DNA from: CG1-02-35-72 sp045046885
Lineage (GTDB): Bacteria > Bacteroidota > Bacteroidia > Flavobacteriales > Flavobacteriaceae
Assembly: GCA_045046885.1 (NCBI GenBank)
Contig: JASFYX010000037.1
Coordinates: 1-64,000, forward strand
Length of the DNA: 64,000 nt
Reading direction: 5' to 3'
Shown here piece by piece: positions 42,245 to 51,641 of this stretch (the first letter of the stretch is position 1; every line of letters starts with the position of its first letter). The position numbers and the translations under genes are program-made. Under the pieces are notes generated by a model. That model had not been told where the DNA came from. It made no database searches and was given only the letters and a program-made list of their open reading frames with translations.

Positions 42245-43055
42245 ATGCGATATAGTAAAGAGTTAGCCATAAAATAGGAATGCCCTCAACCCAAAAAGCA
42301 CTGTAATAACGACCTTGTTTTGTTGTTGCTTTTATAAGTAAAAAAGCTAAGCAAATAATTATAAAAGCTGTAACCCGAAAATTATACGTTCCAAAAATAT
42401 AGATTTCTATTAAAGCTGATAAACTTAAAAACAAAAGGCCTAAAATTTTGACATTTCTAATACCTAACAAAAAAGGTAAAGTCAGTAAGTTTTTAGAATC
42501 ATAAGGCATATCTCTTATATCAAAAGGTATGGTCAAAACCACCACAAATAAAAAGCGTTGTAAAAATAACCACAAGACATTTTCATTAAAAATATTGAAT
42601 TGCACTAATGGAAATAAAACAGTTATTCCCGCCCAAGACAATGCAATAATAAATATTTTTAACGCAGGTAAATTTCTCAAATTCAGACTTTGTGATATGC
42701 GTTTAGGCAAAACATATAAGAATGTCAGAAAAGAAAAGGGCAATAAAATAAAAACAGCTTTTAGCGTTAAATTAATTGCAAAAATTGAGGTTCCCAACAA
42801 CGATAAAACACTCAGTAATAAGAGATAATTTTTATTGTCTTGTAGCCATAAAGAGAGCCACGATTTAATATTTTTTTGACGTGTTAAACGGATGTAGTTA
42901 TAGGAGGTAATTGTAGCAAAAAAAACAAATAGAGGAACATAATTAGAGTCATTCTGCCAATACAATAAACTTAATTTAGTCAGACTAAAACAAGCTAAAG
43001 CGACATGTATATTGCTAAAAATATAAAAATCTACTATTTTTTTAAAGGTTTTCAC
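42243..43055 (-). CDS. UbiA-like membrane protein with degenerate first Asp motif
   Basis: 270 residues with eight or nine membrane helices. The second Asp-rich loop of UbiA prenyltransferases is present as DIRDMPYD (179-186, Asp179, Asp182, Asp186), but the first loop, normally NDxxD, is NYIRLTRQK (53-61) without Asp. It is therefore related to UbiA but may not transfer prenyl groups, or may use other ligands. It stands alone and is convergent with the ruvX operon. Unknown role; alternatively a member of a Flavobacteriia-specific membrane family. Confidence 0.7.
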   Translation of the reverse strand: MKTFKKIVDFYIFSNIHVALACFSLTKLSLLYWQNDSNYVPLFVFFATITSYNYIRLTRQKNIKSWLSLWLQDNKNYLLLLSVLSLLGTSIFAINLTLKAVFILLPFSFLTFLYVLPKRISQSLNLRNLPALKIFIIALSWAGITVLFPLVQFNIFNENVLWLFLQRFLFVVVLTIPFDIRDMPYDSKNLLTLPFLLGIRNVKILGLLFLSLSALIEIYIFGTYNFRVTAFIIICLAFLLIKATTKQGRYYSAFWVEGIPILWLTLYYIA

Positions 43056-43136
43056 CTCACAAATATACAGGTAAATTCCACTTAATTAAGCTATTATTTT
43101 AACACGCTATAAACGTATATTTTTATTAAAATTGAG

Positions 43137-43144
43137 TACTTTTG
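43137..43144 (+). promoter_or_regulatory. Predicted -7 element of gcvP
   Basis: TACTTTTG matches TAnnTTTG, 27 bases before the gcvP ATG. An upstream TTG is not found at standard spacing. Confidence 0.4.
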
Positions 43145-43171
43145 AAGCACTTAATTTAAAAGTCAAAAAGT

Positions 43172-46021
43172 ATGAAAACGGCAGCTTTTACGTCACGACA
43201 TATAGGGCCAAATACCACTGAATTAAATGAAATGTTAGCGGTTATTGGCGTCAATTCTTTAGAAGAATTAATAGATAAAACCATCCCAAATAATATAAAA
43301 TTAAAGCAAGATTTAGATTTACCTAGCGCTATGTCTGAATTTGAGTTTACAAATTTTATTCAAAATCTAGGAAACAAAAACAAACTGTATAAAACTTATA
43401 TAGGATTGGGTTATCATCCAACTATTTTACCAGCCGTAATTCAACGTAATATTTTCGAGAATCCAAGTTGGTATACTTCATACACACCCTATCAAGCCGA
43501 AATTTCTCAAGGACGCTTAGAAGCCTTACTTAATTACCAAACAATGGTTTGCGATTTAACAGGATTCACCTTGGCAAATTCTTCTTTATTAGACGAAGCT
43601 ACTGCCGCTGCCGAGGCCATGATTATGCTATTTAATGCCCGTAGTCGTACTCAAAAAAAAGAAGAAATAACTACTTTTTTGGTCGATGATGACGTTTTAC
43701 CTCAAACAAAAGCTGTTTTAGAAACACGCTCTGCTCCTTTGGGAATTAACTTGGTTTTTGGCGATATTAACAAAGCTGATTTTTCTGGTAATTTATATGG
43801 CATAATGTTGCAATATCCAGGTAAATATGGTCAAGTTAATGATTTTTCAAACCTGATAGAAAAGGCGCATCAAAATGATGTAAAAGTTATTATGGCGGCC
43901 GACTTAATGAGTTTGGTCTTGTTAAAATCGCCTGTAGAAATGGGTGCTGATGTAGCCGTGGGAACGACCCAAAGATTTGGAATTCCTATGGGTTATGGCG
44001 GACCTCATGCGGGTTACTTTGCCACTTCAGAAACTTATAAACGTCAGATTCCTGGTCGTATAATTGGCGTATCAAAAGATGCTCAAGGCAATCGCGCTTT
44101 ACGCATGGCTTTACAAACAAGAGAACAACATATTAAACGCGAAAAAGCCACGTCAAATATTTGTACTGCTCAAGTTTTATTGGCTGTAATGGCGGGTATG
44201 TACGCCGTTTATCACGGATTTGAAGGTTTAAAAAGTATCGCTAAAAAAATCCATTCACTGACTAACATCCTTAATGGAGCTGTATTGCAAATGGATTTAA
44301 ATCAAATAAATACGACTACTTTTGATACTTTGCAGATTAATGTTACTGATACTGATAGACTTAAATATTTAGCAGAATCATCAGAAGTTAACTTTTTATA
44401 CATTGATAAAACAACAATTGGCGTTTCGTTAAACGAAACAACTTCTTTAGAAGATGTCAAACAAATTGTAGCCCTTTTAGCTAAAGCTGAAGGCAAAACG
44501 GCTCCAAATATTACAGACTATGTAGAATCTTCTTCGCTTCCAAAAGAACTCAAAAGAACAAGCACTTTCTTAACAAATGACGTTTTTGATAAATACCATT
44601 CAGAGACAGAAATGATGCGTTATATTAAAAAACTTGAACGTAAAGACATTTCACTAACACATTCTATGATTTCGTTAGGCTCTTGTACCATGAAATTAAA
44701 TGCCGCTACAGAAATGTTTCCTTTGAGTTTTGCTAATTGGAATGCCCTTCATCCTTTTGTACCTTTAAATCAGGCTGAGGGTTATCAAGAAATGCTTAAA
44801 GATTTAGAACATTCTTTAAATATTATTACTGGTTTTGCAGCCACTTCTTTACAACCCAATTCTGGTGCTCAAGGTGAATACACAGGTTTAATGACAATAC
44901 GCACTTATCACAAATCACGCGGCGACAATCATAGGAATATTGCTTTAATTCCGGCTTCGGCGCATGGTACCAATCCGGCATCAGCCGTAATGGCAGGTAT
45001 GAAAGTCGTTGTAACAAAAACGACGCCCGAAGGAAATATTGACGTGTCCGACCTCAAAGAAAAAGCCGAACTACACAAAGATAATTTAGCCGCTTTGTTG
45101 GTTACTTACCCCTCAACACACGGTGTATTTGAAACGGCTATTACAGACATCACAAAAATTATTCACGATAATGGCGGACAAGTTTATATGGACGGTGCCA
45201 ATATGAATGCACAAGTGGGTTTGACAAATCCGGCCACTATTGGTGCAGATGTATGTCATTTAAACCTCCACAAAACCTTTGCCATTCCGCATGGCGGTGG
45301 TGGCCCGGGTGTAGGGCCTATTTGTGTCGCTAAACACCTCGCACCTTTTTTACCTTCAAATCCGATTGTAAAAACGGGTGGTGATAAAGCTATTCCGGCG
45401 GTTTCTGCCGCCCCTTGGGGTTCTGCTCTAGTCGATTTAATTGCCTATTCGTACATAAAAATGTTAGGCAATAAAGGCTTAAAGTTGGCAACGACTTATG
45501 CCATCTTAAATGCTAATTATTTAAAAGCTGCTTTAAAAGACGATTATAACACATTGTATTCGGGCGAAAACGGCTTTGTAGGTCACGAAATGATTCTCGA
45601 TTTCAGAAATTTTAAACACGAAAATGGTATAGATGTCACCGATGTCTCTAAACGCCTTATGGATTTTGGCTACCACGCACCCACTGTTTCGTTTCCGGTA
45701 CACGACACTTTAATGGTAGAGCCGACAGAAAGTGAAAACAAAGCAGAATTAGACAGATTTATAGAAACTCTTAAAACAATTAAGCAGGAAATATTAGCCC
45801 ATAAAGAAGGCGTAGATGCGGCTTTAAAGAACGCCCCGCATACCGAAGCTGTTGTAACAGCCGATGCATGGCCTTATACTTATAGCAGACAACAAGCGGC
45901 TTTTCCTCTCGATTTCATCAAAGCTAATAAATTTTGGCCTAGTGTAAGTCGGGTTGATGATGCTTACGGCGATAGAAATTTGGTATGTTCTTGTAACCTG
46001 ATTGAAGATTATATGGATTAA
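43172..46021 (+). CDS. gcvP: Glycine dehydrogenase (decarboxylating), full-length P-protein
   Basis: 949 residues, the single-chain form. The PLP Lys lies in HLNLHKTFAIPHGGGGPGVG near 700; TSRHIGPN at the start and the SLGSCTMKLNAATEMFP and SYAHGTNPAS-like (SAHGTNPASAVMAG) segments are typical. It decarboxylates glycine and passes the aminomethyl group to the H-protein lipoyl arm. Other subunits (gcvT, gcvH) are not in the window. It stands alone behind a Bacteroidota -7 element. Confidence 0.96.
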   Translation: MKTAAFTSRHIGPNTTELNEMLAVIGVNSLEELIDKTIPNNIKLKQDLDLPSAMSEFEFTNFIQNLGNKNKLYKTYIGLGYHPTILPAVIQRNIFENPSWYTSYTPYQAEISQGRLEALLNYQTMVCDLTGFTLANSSLLDEATAAAEAMIMLFNARSRTQKKEEITTFLVDDDVLPQTKAVLETRSAPLGINLVFGDINKADFSGNLYGIMLQYPGKYGQVNDFSNLIEKAHQNDVKVIMAADLMSLVLLKSPVEMGADVAVGTTQRFGIPMGYGGPHAGYFATSETYKRQIPGRIIGVSKDAQGNRALRMALQTREQHIKREKATSNICTAQVLLAVMAGMYAVYHGFEGLKSIAKKIHSLTNILNGAVLQMDLNQINTTTFDTLQINVTDTDRLKYLAESSEVNFLYIDKTTIGVSLNETTSLEDVKQIVALLAKAEGKTAPNITDYVESSSLPKELKRTSTFLTNDVFDKYHSETEMMRYIKKLERKDISLTHSMISLGSCTMKLNAATEMFPLSFANWNALHPFVPLNQAEGYQEMLKDLEHSLNIITGFAATSLQPNSGAQGEYTGLMTIRTYHKSRGDNHRNIALIPASAHGTNPASAVMAGMKVVVTKTTPEGNIDVSDLKEKAELHKDNLAALLVTYPSTHGVFETAITDITKIIHDNGGQVYMDGANMNAQVGLTNPATIGADVCHLNLHKTFAIPHGGGGPGVGPICVAKHLAPFLPSNPIVKTGGDKAIPAVSAAPWGSALVDLIAYSYIKMLGNKGLKLATTYAILNANYLKAALKDDYNTLYSGENGFVGHEMILDFRNFKHENGIDVTDVSKRLMDFGYHAPTVSFPVHDTLMVEPTESENKAELDRFIETLKTIKQEILAHKEGVDAALKNAPHTEAVVTADAWPYTYSRQQAAFPLDFIKANKFWPSVSRVDDAYGDRNLVCSCNLIEDYMD

Positions 46022-46067
46022 GATCATTTTATCTACTATTTCGTTTTAGTATAATTTTTAACACGAT

Positions 46068-46099
46068 TTGGGTATAATCCTTTTAAAATAGTATTTTTG
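46068..46099 (+). promoter_or_regulatory. Predicted promoter of pdhA-pdhC
   Basis: TTG (46068-46070) and TATTTTTG (46092-46099) are spaced by 21 bases, within the range of flavobacterial promoters; the ATG of pdhA is 32 bases further. Confidence 0.5.
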
Positions 46100-46130
46100 C
46101 GAACTAACTTTTTTTACAACTAGCATTTTG

Positions 46131-47129
46131 ATGAAGAAGATTACAAAGAAGACCTACTTAGACTGGTATAAAAACATGCTGTTTTGGCGCAAGTTTGAAG
46201 ATAAATTGGCGGCTGTTTATATTCAGCAGAAAGTAAGGGGTTTTTTACACCTTTATAACGGGCAAGAAGCTATTTTAGCTGGAGCGCTTCATGCACTTGA
46301 TTTGAGCAAAGACAAAATGATTACAGCTTATCGCAACCATGTGCAACCCATTGGTATGGGCGTTGACCCCAAACGTGTGATGGCAGAGTTGTACGGTAAA
46401 GCTACAGGAACATCGCAAGGTTTGGGTGGCTCTATGCATATTTTCTCAAAAGAAAAAGGCTTTTATGGCGGTCACGGTATTGTAGGTGGTCAAATTCCAC
46501 TAGGTGCCGGTATCGCTTTTGCGGATAAATATTTTGATCGTAAAGCGGTAACGCTGACTTATTTTGGTGATGGTGCAGCACGTCAAGGGGTTTTACACGA
46601 AACTTTTAATATGGCCATGAACTGGAAACTACCCGTTGTATTTATCGTAGAGAATAACGGCTATGCAATGGGAACATCAGTAGCTAGAACAGCCAATCAC
46701 GAAGAAATTTGGAAGTTAGGCTTGGCTTACGAAATGCCCTGTAAATCGGTTGACGGTATGAATCCCGTAAAGGTAGCCGAAGCCATTTACGAAGCGGCAG
46801 AACACGCACGCAGTGGTAAAGGGCCTGTGTTTTTAGAAATGAAAACCTATCGCTATCGCGGTCATTCAATGAGCGATGCGCAACATTACCGCACCAAAGA
46901 TGAGGTTGCCAAATACAAAGAAATAGATCCTATCAAACAAGTTTTAGCGGTTATTGAAGAAAAAAAGTACGCTACAGAACAAGAGATTAAAGACATCAAC
47001 CAAGCTGTAAAAGAAGAAGTAGCGGCTTGTGAAAAGTTTGCAGAAGAATCGCCTTATCCCGACAAGAATTTATACCGTGATGTGGTTTACGAACAAGAAA
47101 ATTATCCTTTTTTAAAACATAGACTTTAA
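46131..47129 (+). CDS. pdhA: Pyruvate dehydrogenase E1 component, alpha subunit
   Basis: 332 residues from ATG 46131. The thiamine-diphosphate motif is GDGAARQGVLHETFN near 147, with ENNGYAMGTS after it; RGHSMSDAQHYRT near 243 is the phosphorylation-loop region of E1-alpha. It decarboxylates pyruvate together with the beta subunit. E1-beta (pdhB) is not beside it, as is usual in Flavobacteriia where pdhB lies elsewhere. A TTG one codon upstream is ignored. pdhC follows after three bases. Confidence 0.94.
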   Translation: MKKITKKTYLDWYKNMLFWRKFEDKLAAVYIQQKVRGFLHLYNGQEAILAGALHALDLSKDKMITAYRNHVQPIGMGVDPKRVMAELYGKATGTSQGLGGSMHIFSKEKGFYGGHGIVGGQIPLGAGIAFADKYFDRKAVTLTYFGDGAARQGVLHETFNMAMNWKLPVVFIVENNGYAMGTSVARTANHEEIWKLGLAYEMPCKSVDGMNPVKVAEAIYEAAEHARSGKGPVFLEMKTYRYRGHSMSDAQHYRTKDEVAKYKEIDPIKQVLAVIEEKKYATEQEIKDINQAVKEEVAACEKFAEESPYPDKNLYRDVVYEQENYPFLKHRL

Positions 47130-47132
47130 ATT

Positions 47133-48383
47133 ATGGCAGAAATTATTACAATGCCCCGTTTAAGTGATACCATGACCGAAGGTGTGGTAGCCGTTTGGCA
47201 TAAAAAAGTAGGTGATGTGATTGCCGAAGGCGATATTTTAGCCGATATTGAAACCGATAAAGCCACGATGGAGTTTGAATCATTTCACGAAGGCACATTG
47301 CTTTACATTGGTATTTCTGAAGGCGAAGGGGCTCCAGTCGATTCGTTATTAGCCATAATTGGTGACAAAAATGACGATGTAGAAGCTTTGTTAAAAAAAC
47401 ACAACACAACGGTTGCCGAAACAACTCCTAAAAAAGAAGACAAAAAAGAAAGTTCGCAACCTGTGGCTGTAGAAAAACCTGCTGTTGTTACAAAAGCACC
47501 TGTTGCCGTAACTGCTACTAAAACAACTTCAAACGGTCGTATTTTTGCTTCGCCTTTGGCTAAAAAATTGGCTCAAGAAAAAGGCATTTCGCTCAATGCT
47601 ATTACCGGCAGTGGCGAAAATGGGCGTATTGTAAAAAGTGATGTTGAGAATTACAAAGCAAGTGCTGTAGCAAGTCCTACGTTTGTACCGACTACTACAG
47701 AGAGTTTCGAAGAAATTAAAAACTCGCAAATGCGTAAAGCCATTGCCCGTGGCTTGGGTGCTTCAAAATTTACAGCACCTCATTATTACCTGTCTATTTC
47801 TTTAGATATGGACAATGCCATTGCGTTTAGAAATCAAGCCAACACTATGCCCAACACCAAAATTTCGTTTAACGATTTGGTGGTAAAAGCTGTGGCTATA
47901 GCTCTACGCTCACATAAGCAAGTCAACTCGCAGTGGACAGACGACAGTATGCGTATTAACAACCATATTCATATTGGTGTGGCTGTTGCTGTAGAAGATG
48001 GTTTGGTGGTACCCGTTATTAAGTTTGCCGATCAAAAAACGATGTCCCAAATTGGTACTGAAGTTAAAGATTTAGCCGGTAAAGCGCGTTCTAAAAAGAT
48101 TCAACCTCAAGAAATGGAAGGCAGTACATTTACGGTGTCTAACTTGGGTATGTTTGGTATAGAAGATTTTACATCTATTATCAATGCACCCAATTCGGCT
48201 ATATTATCTGTGGGTACTATTGCACAACAACCTGTGGTTAAAAATAATACCATAGTGGTAGGGAATGTTATGAAAGTAACACTTGCCTGTGACCATAGAA
48301 CTGTTGATGGCGCTACGGGGGCACAATTCTTACAAACTTTTAAAGAATTGATTGAGAATCCTGTGACGTTGTTGATGCAGTAA
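47133..48383 (+). CDS. pdhC: Dihydrolipoyllysine-residue acetyltransferase (E2 of pyruvate dehydrogenase)
   Basis: 416 residues. One lipoyl domain (about 1-80, Lys43 in DIETDKATMEF), an Ala/Pro/Thr/Lys-rich linker, the peripheral-subunit-binding domain (GRIFASPLAKKLAQEKG...ITGSGENGRIVKSDV, about 132-170) and the catalytic domain ending in CDHRTVDG (386-393, catalytic His388). It builds the E2 core and makes acetyl-CoA. Only one lipoyl domain is present, whereas many relatives have two. It shares the pdhA promoter. Confidence 0.94.
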   Translation: MAEIITMPRLSDTMTEGVVAVWHKKVGDVIAEGDILADIETDKATMEFESFHEGTLLYIGISEGEGAPVDSLLAIIGDKNDDVEALLKKHNTTVAETTPKKEDKKESSQPVAVEKPAVVTKAPVAVTATKTTSNGRIFASPLAKKLAQEKGISLNAITGSGENGRIVKSDVENYKASAVASPTFVPTTTESFEEIKNSQMRKAIARGLGASKFTAPHYYLSISLDMDNAIAFRNQANTMPNTKISFNDLVVKAVAIALRSHKQVNSQWTDDSMRINNHIHIGVAVAVEDGLVVPVIKFADQKTMSQIGTEVKDLAGKARSKKIQPQEMEGSTFTVSNLGMFGIEDFTSIINAPNSAILSVGTIAQQPVVKNNTIVVGNVMKVTLACDHRTVDGATGAQFLQTFKELIENPVTLLMQ

Positions 48384-48420
48384 AAAGTTTTTTTTCTCAA
48401 CGTGCTTACAATTTAGTGTG

Positions 48421-48442
48421 CCGCTAAGTCTGAAGACTTTGT
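48421..48442. repeat. Left 22-bp boundary repeat of the accessory island
   Basis: 22 bases (CCGCTAAGTCTG...) that recur with one change at 51737-51758 in the same orientation. The centre is the palindrome AAGTCT-GA-AGACTT. It lies just behind pdhC and may be a terminator hairpin as well as a duplicated boundary. Confidence 0.55.
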
Positions 48443-48458
48443 CGCGTATATTTGTTAT

Positions 48459-48998
48459 TTATTGACTTTCTGTAGCTTTTAATTGTAGATTCACTTTTTT
48501 AATCCACTCCTTATTTTCCTTAACCTTTAAGCCATGATTGGTTTTTTCATCGTAATCTTTTTGCATTTTTCTACATTCTGACCACAATTTTTTATAAACA
48601 TTTACATAGGCATCAAAGTTTGCTATCTTCTTCTTTTTAAGATTTTCGAATGCCATTCTTATTTTTCGCGCATACAATTCTGCTATATCAAAGTGTAATT
48701 GTTCATGAGCCAACAAATAATCACTTTTATCTGTTACCCAAGAACTTTTAGTATAAAAATTGGTTTGAATACTCAGGTTTTTGTAGTCTTGAATATTATT
48801 ATCCTCGTCTATTAAAACATCGCTTGGTATTATTTCAATCTTATAAGCCGTTTGTGCATAAGCAAATACTTCGTCATTAGGAGTTCCTTTAAAGTCAGAC
48901 CACAATAATTTTTTTTCTTTTGACCAGGGAATGACAGATTGGGCGTATGTTTTAAAGCCAAAAAAGAAAATTAATAAAAATATTAATTTATATGTCAT
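48459..48998 (-). CDS. DUF922-type secreted zinc-protease-like protein
   Basis: 179 residues with a signal peptide (FFFGFKTYAQS). The HExxH zinc motif is HEQLHFDIAELYARKI near 95, followed by a helical C-terminus; the N-terminal LLWSDFKGTP is also typical of DUF922. Members are thought to be metal-dependent peptidases. It is the first gene of the island after the left 22-bp repeat, and its 44-base gap to the GNAT gene shows no strong structure except CAACAAATATAA. Confidence 0.8.
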   Translation of the reverse strand: MTYKLIFLLIFFFGFKTYAQSVIPWSKEKKLLWSDFKGTPNDEVFAYAQTAYKIEIIPSDVLIDEDNNIQDYKNLSIQTNFYTKSSWVTDKSDYLLAHEQLHFDIAELYARKIRMAFENLKKKKIANFDAYVNVYKKLWSECRKMQKDYDEKTNHGLKVKENKEWIKKVNLQLKATESQ

Positions 48999-49042
48999 AT
49001 TAATTGCAAATTATTTTATTCAACTTCAACAAATATAATCAC

Positions 49043-49588
49043 TTATCGATGTTTCTTTATTTCATACCAATTATTCTTTTCGTATTCAGGATAGTCAATT
49101 AATTCCGGGTGATTGAACTCTCCTTTTTTAATCAGTCCTATTTTTTTCATAACATTTTCTGATTTACTATTATTTATTGTACATACTGAAAATATTTTGT
49201 TTAATTTCAATTCATTAAAAGCGTACTCCAAACATCTTTTTGCTCCCTCTGTTGCGTATCCTTTTCCCCACGTAGACTTTTTTAAACGCCAACCAATATC
49301 TGTCGCAGGGCTAAAATCAGTTTTATAAGATTGATATGCTAATCCGATAAAACCTATTAATTCGCCTATTCCTAAAATTTCAGTTGCATAATAGGTATAC
49401 CCCTTCTCATTGTAGTGATTTATTAATCGTTTTAATAAATCTTCTGTTTCTTTTTTACTTAATGTACTTGGAAAATGTTCCATTACTTCTGGGTCAGAAT
49501 TGATTTCTGATAACACCTTTAAATCATCATTTGTCCAATTTCGAAACCCTAACCTTTCTGATTTAAATATGTATTTGTTATTTTCCAA
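49043..49588 (-). CDS. GNAT family N-acetyltransferase (RimJ/RimL-like)
   Basis: 181 residues. The GNAT core is visible: SERLGFRNWTNDDLKVLSEI at the start, IGELIGFIGLA and DIGWRLKKSTWGKGYATEGA with the acetyl-CoA loop, then NSKSENVMKKIGLIKKGEF. Such proteins acetylate the N-termini of ribosomal proteins or small molecules. The precise target is unknown. In the accessory island, between the DUF922 gene and the interrupted gene. Confidence 0.85.
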   Translation of the reverse strand: MENNKYIFKSERLGFRNWTNDDLKVLSEINSDPEVMEHFPSTLSKKETEDLLKRLINHYNEKGYTYYATEILGIGELIGFIGLAYQSYKTDFSPATDIGWRLKKSTWGKGYATEGAKRCLEYAFNELKLNKIFSVCTINNSKSENVMKKIGLIKKGEFNHPELIDYPEYEKNNWYEIKKHR

Positions 49589-49736
49589 TTTCGTTATTTT
49601 ATTAAATTATTTATCTCTTCCACAATTTCTTTAACGCTATAAATTGAACTATTTAGTGCAACTTTATCTGCTAAATAATCAGACTTCGCGGAGCATGGGA
49701 AAAGCCACGCTGAATTATAGGTATTGCTGTACCCAA

Positions 49737-50576
49737 TTATTTATTTTTATTTATTATTCTTAACAAAACGTGAATCGTAGATAAATAATGATAAAACATC
49801 CAACTATGCCAAATAGCTCTATCATAATTATTTTTCTGTTTCTCATTATGATGTCTGATTCCAAAATTATTAGCAATATTGAATAAATCAGACTCATCTT
49901 TACTTTGAAGATGTTTTTTTGCTTGAGGTCTTAAATATTCCAAAACATCAACAAGTTCTCTAATCGCATCTTGTCGTTCGTCAAATGTAGACTTGTATCT
50001 CCTAAATTTTAAAACTGCTTTCTCAATTCTGTCAGTGATATTTCCTTTATCGTTTGAAGGTACATCGGCCTCGAAAATTGCTGACAATCCAGATTCAGCC
50101 AATTTTAATATTTCGCCATTATTTGATATTTCAAATCCACTTCCATAATCTTTGAGTATCGGATTTACCTGATTTCTAAAATACTCTTTACCGTCACTAT
50201 CATTAAATGAAATATAGTGATAACCACAATCATTCCAAGAATGATAATCGCCTTCAATTCCCTTGGAGCAATGGTCGTGTAAAAATTCAATTATGTCAAA
50301 TAAATCATCTTCGCTATAGTCATCAATTCTGTCATTTACTGGATAAAGATTTTCTTTTTTAAGATGTATAAACTAAATCGATTCTAAATCATAACCTAAT
50401 TCTCCAGATACATAGTCTTGGTCAACACAGAAATACCCAAAATATTTTTGAAAATAACCCTCACTATCAATTTTATTGTATATGACAGAGAATAATCTCT
50501 TCAGAACTTTTAAGTCAATTTCCTTGTTAGGTTTGATTTTTCCAATTCGTACTGAATAATAATCTCTTTTGTTCAT
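49737..50576 (-). pseudogene. Unknown-family gene interrupted by an in-frame amber stop
   Basis: One reading frame of 840 bases from ATG 50576 to the stop at 49737, broken once by TAG at 50375-50373. The first part (67 residues) ends in LGYDLESI; translation after the stop continues with FIHLKKENLYPVN and runs unbroken through DDLFDIIEFLHDHCSKG to the end. The downstream part has no ATG until near its end and a proposed TTG start at 50102 is poor, so two genes are unlikely. The whole would be 279 residues of an unnamed family with a C-terminal helical part (RRYKSTFDERQDAIREL, NNFGIRHHNEKQ) vaguely like abortive-infection or HEPN-type proteins. A single base change (for example TGG to TAG) would explain it. 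Confidence 0.75.
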
Positions 50577-50588
50577 AGTTTTCTATAA

Positions 50589-50669
50589 TTGCCTACAACT
50601 CGTTATATCCCAACAAATATAACTATTTATCAGCAAGTAAAAGGCTTAAAAAGAGCTTAGTATAATAAA
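50589..50669. repeat. Cassette direct repeat, left copy
   Basis: 81 bases that match 51642-51722 at 75 of 81 positions in the same orientation, 1053 bases apart. It fills the space between the interrupted gene (its ATG is 13 bases away) and the Fic gene stop (7 bases away). The element begins TTGCCTACAACTCGTTAT and contains CAACAAATATAACTATTTA. Confidence 0.8.
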
Positions 50670-50676
50670 TGGAAAT

Positions 50677-51558
50677 TTACTCATTCTCTTCATAATAATA
50701 AGAATAGTCAATCCCTTTCATAAATATTTCACGGTCATTTATTTTGTTGGTTAAAGCCTTTTTTAACAAGGTTTTTAGAACATTGCTGTTTGTCGGGCTT
50801 TGCATCATTGCGTTTATATAATCATTTTTACTTATTTTACGCCAATCAACACATTTTTTCAAGCGTTTTTTCAATATCAAATCCAACCATACTCGAGTAC
50901 TTCTGCCATTGCCTTCCATAAATGGATGCGCAACGTTCATTTCTACATATTTGTCTATGATATTGTCAAATGTAGTTTCGGGCTTTGCTTCTATTTGTTT
51001 TAATGTTTCAACCAAAAAACGTGATACTGCAAATTGAAAACCGCCTTTTGAAATATTCTTTTGTCTAATTTGCCCCGCAAAATCATACAAGCCACCAAAT
51101 AAATAGGCGTGAATTTGTTGTAAACCTTTAGTTGTACCAATTTCAATACTATTGATAAATGAACTTTTAAACAAGGCATACGCTTTAGTTTTACTCTTTC
51201 CGTCTATGCTTTCGTCACTATAAGTAAACCATTCAATAAACCTGTTGGCTTTTTTACTAGGAAACTCTTTACCCAAGGCAATAATGCCTTTGTAGTCCAA
51301 CATATCGGATAGCCGTTTTTTTTCATCAGGCGCAATGATTTTCAACTGGGTAGTGGCACTAACCACTTGACTGTTTTCTCTCTTCAACTTGGCTTTAAGG
51401 TATTTCCAATAATTACGCGTTTTAGTATAATCGTTTTGGTCAGTAAGTACAGCAACAATATCCAACACTGAAAACCACCACTTGGCGTTTTTTTCGTCCC
51501 AAATTGCACGTACTTTCCTGTCGTCAAAAAAACGTATGGATATTTTTTCCTTACTCAT
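50677..51558 (-). CDS. Bro-N / Fic-domain fusion protein (putative AMP-transferase, RhuM-like)
   Basis: 293 residues. The N-terminal 115 residues resemble the Bro-N (BRO family) domain of phage antirepressors: [36 protein letters not shown], and the DYKGIIAL segment. Residues about 125-290 are a Fic domain: HPFMEGNGR at 211-219 (catalytic His211 and the nucleotide-binding loop) with [14 protein letters not shown] before it. The C-terminal SYYYEE corresponds to the self-inhibitory motif [S/T]xxxE[G/N] but with Glu in place of Gly/Asn. Fic enzymes modify target proteins with AMP or another nucleotide moiety, many act as toxins. It is bracketed by an 81-bp direct repeat, a sign of mobility. Confidence 0.82.
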   Translation of the reverse strand: MSKEKISIRFFDDRKVRAIWDEKNAKWWFSVLDIVAVLTDQNDYTKTRNYWKYLKAKLKRENSQVVSATTQLKIIAPDEKKRLSDMLDYKGIIALGKEFPSKKANRFIEWFTYSDESIDGKSKTKAYALFKSSFINSIEIGTTKGLQQIHAYLFGGLYDFAGQIRQKNISKGGFQFAVSRFLVETLKQIEAKPETTFDNIIDKYVEMNVAHPFMEGNGRSTRVWLDLILKKRLKKCVDWRKISKNDYINAMMQSPTNSNVLKTLLKKALTNKINDREIFMKGIDYSYYYEENE

Positions 51559-51641
51559 ATTTTTATTTTCAATTTTACCCTAAAATATTAATATGTCTTT
51601 TTTTTATTCATTTCTTAATTTCTGCTGTGGTATTCTCGTGC

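Noticed and set aside
49737..50102. Separate 121-residue gene starting with TTG
   Set aside because: The same frame continues without a stop to 50372 with plausible protein sequence, and the frame before the amber stop is in phase; one interrupted gene explains it better.
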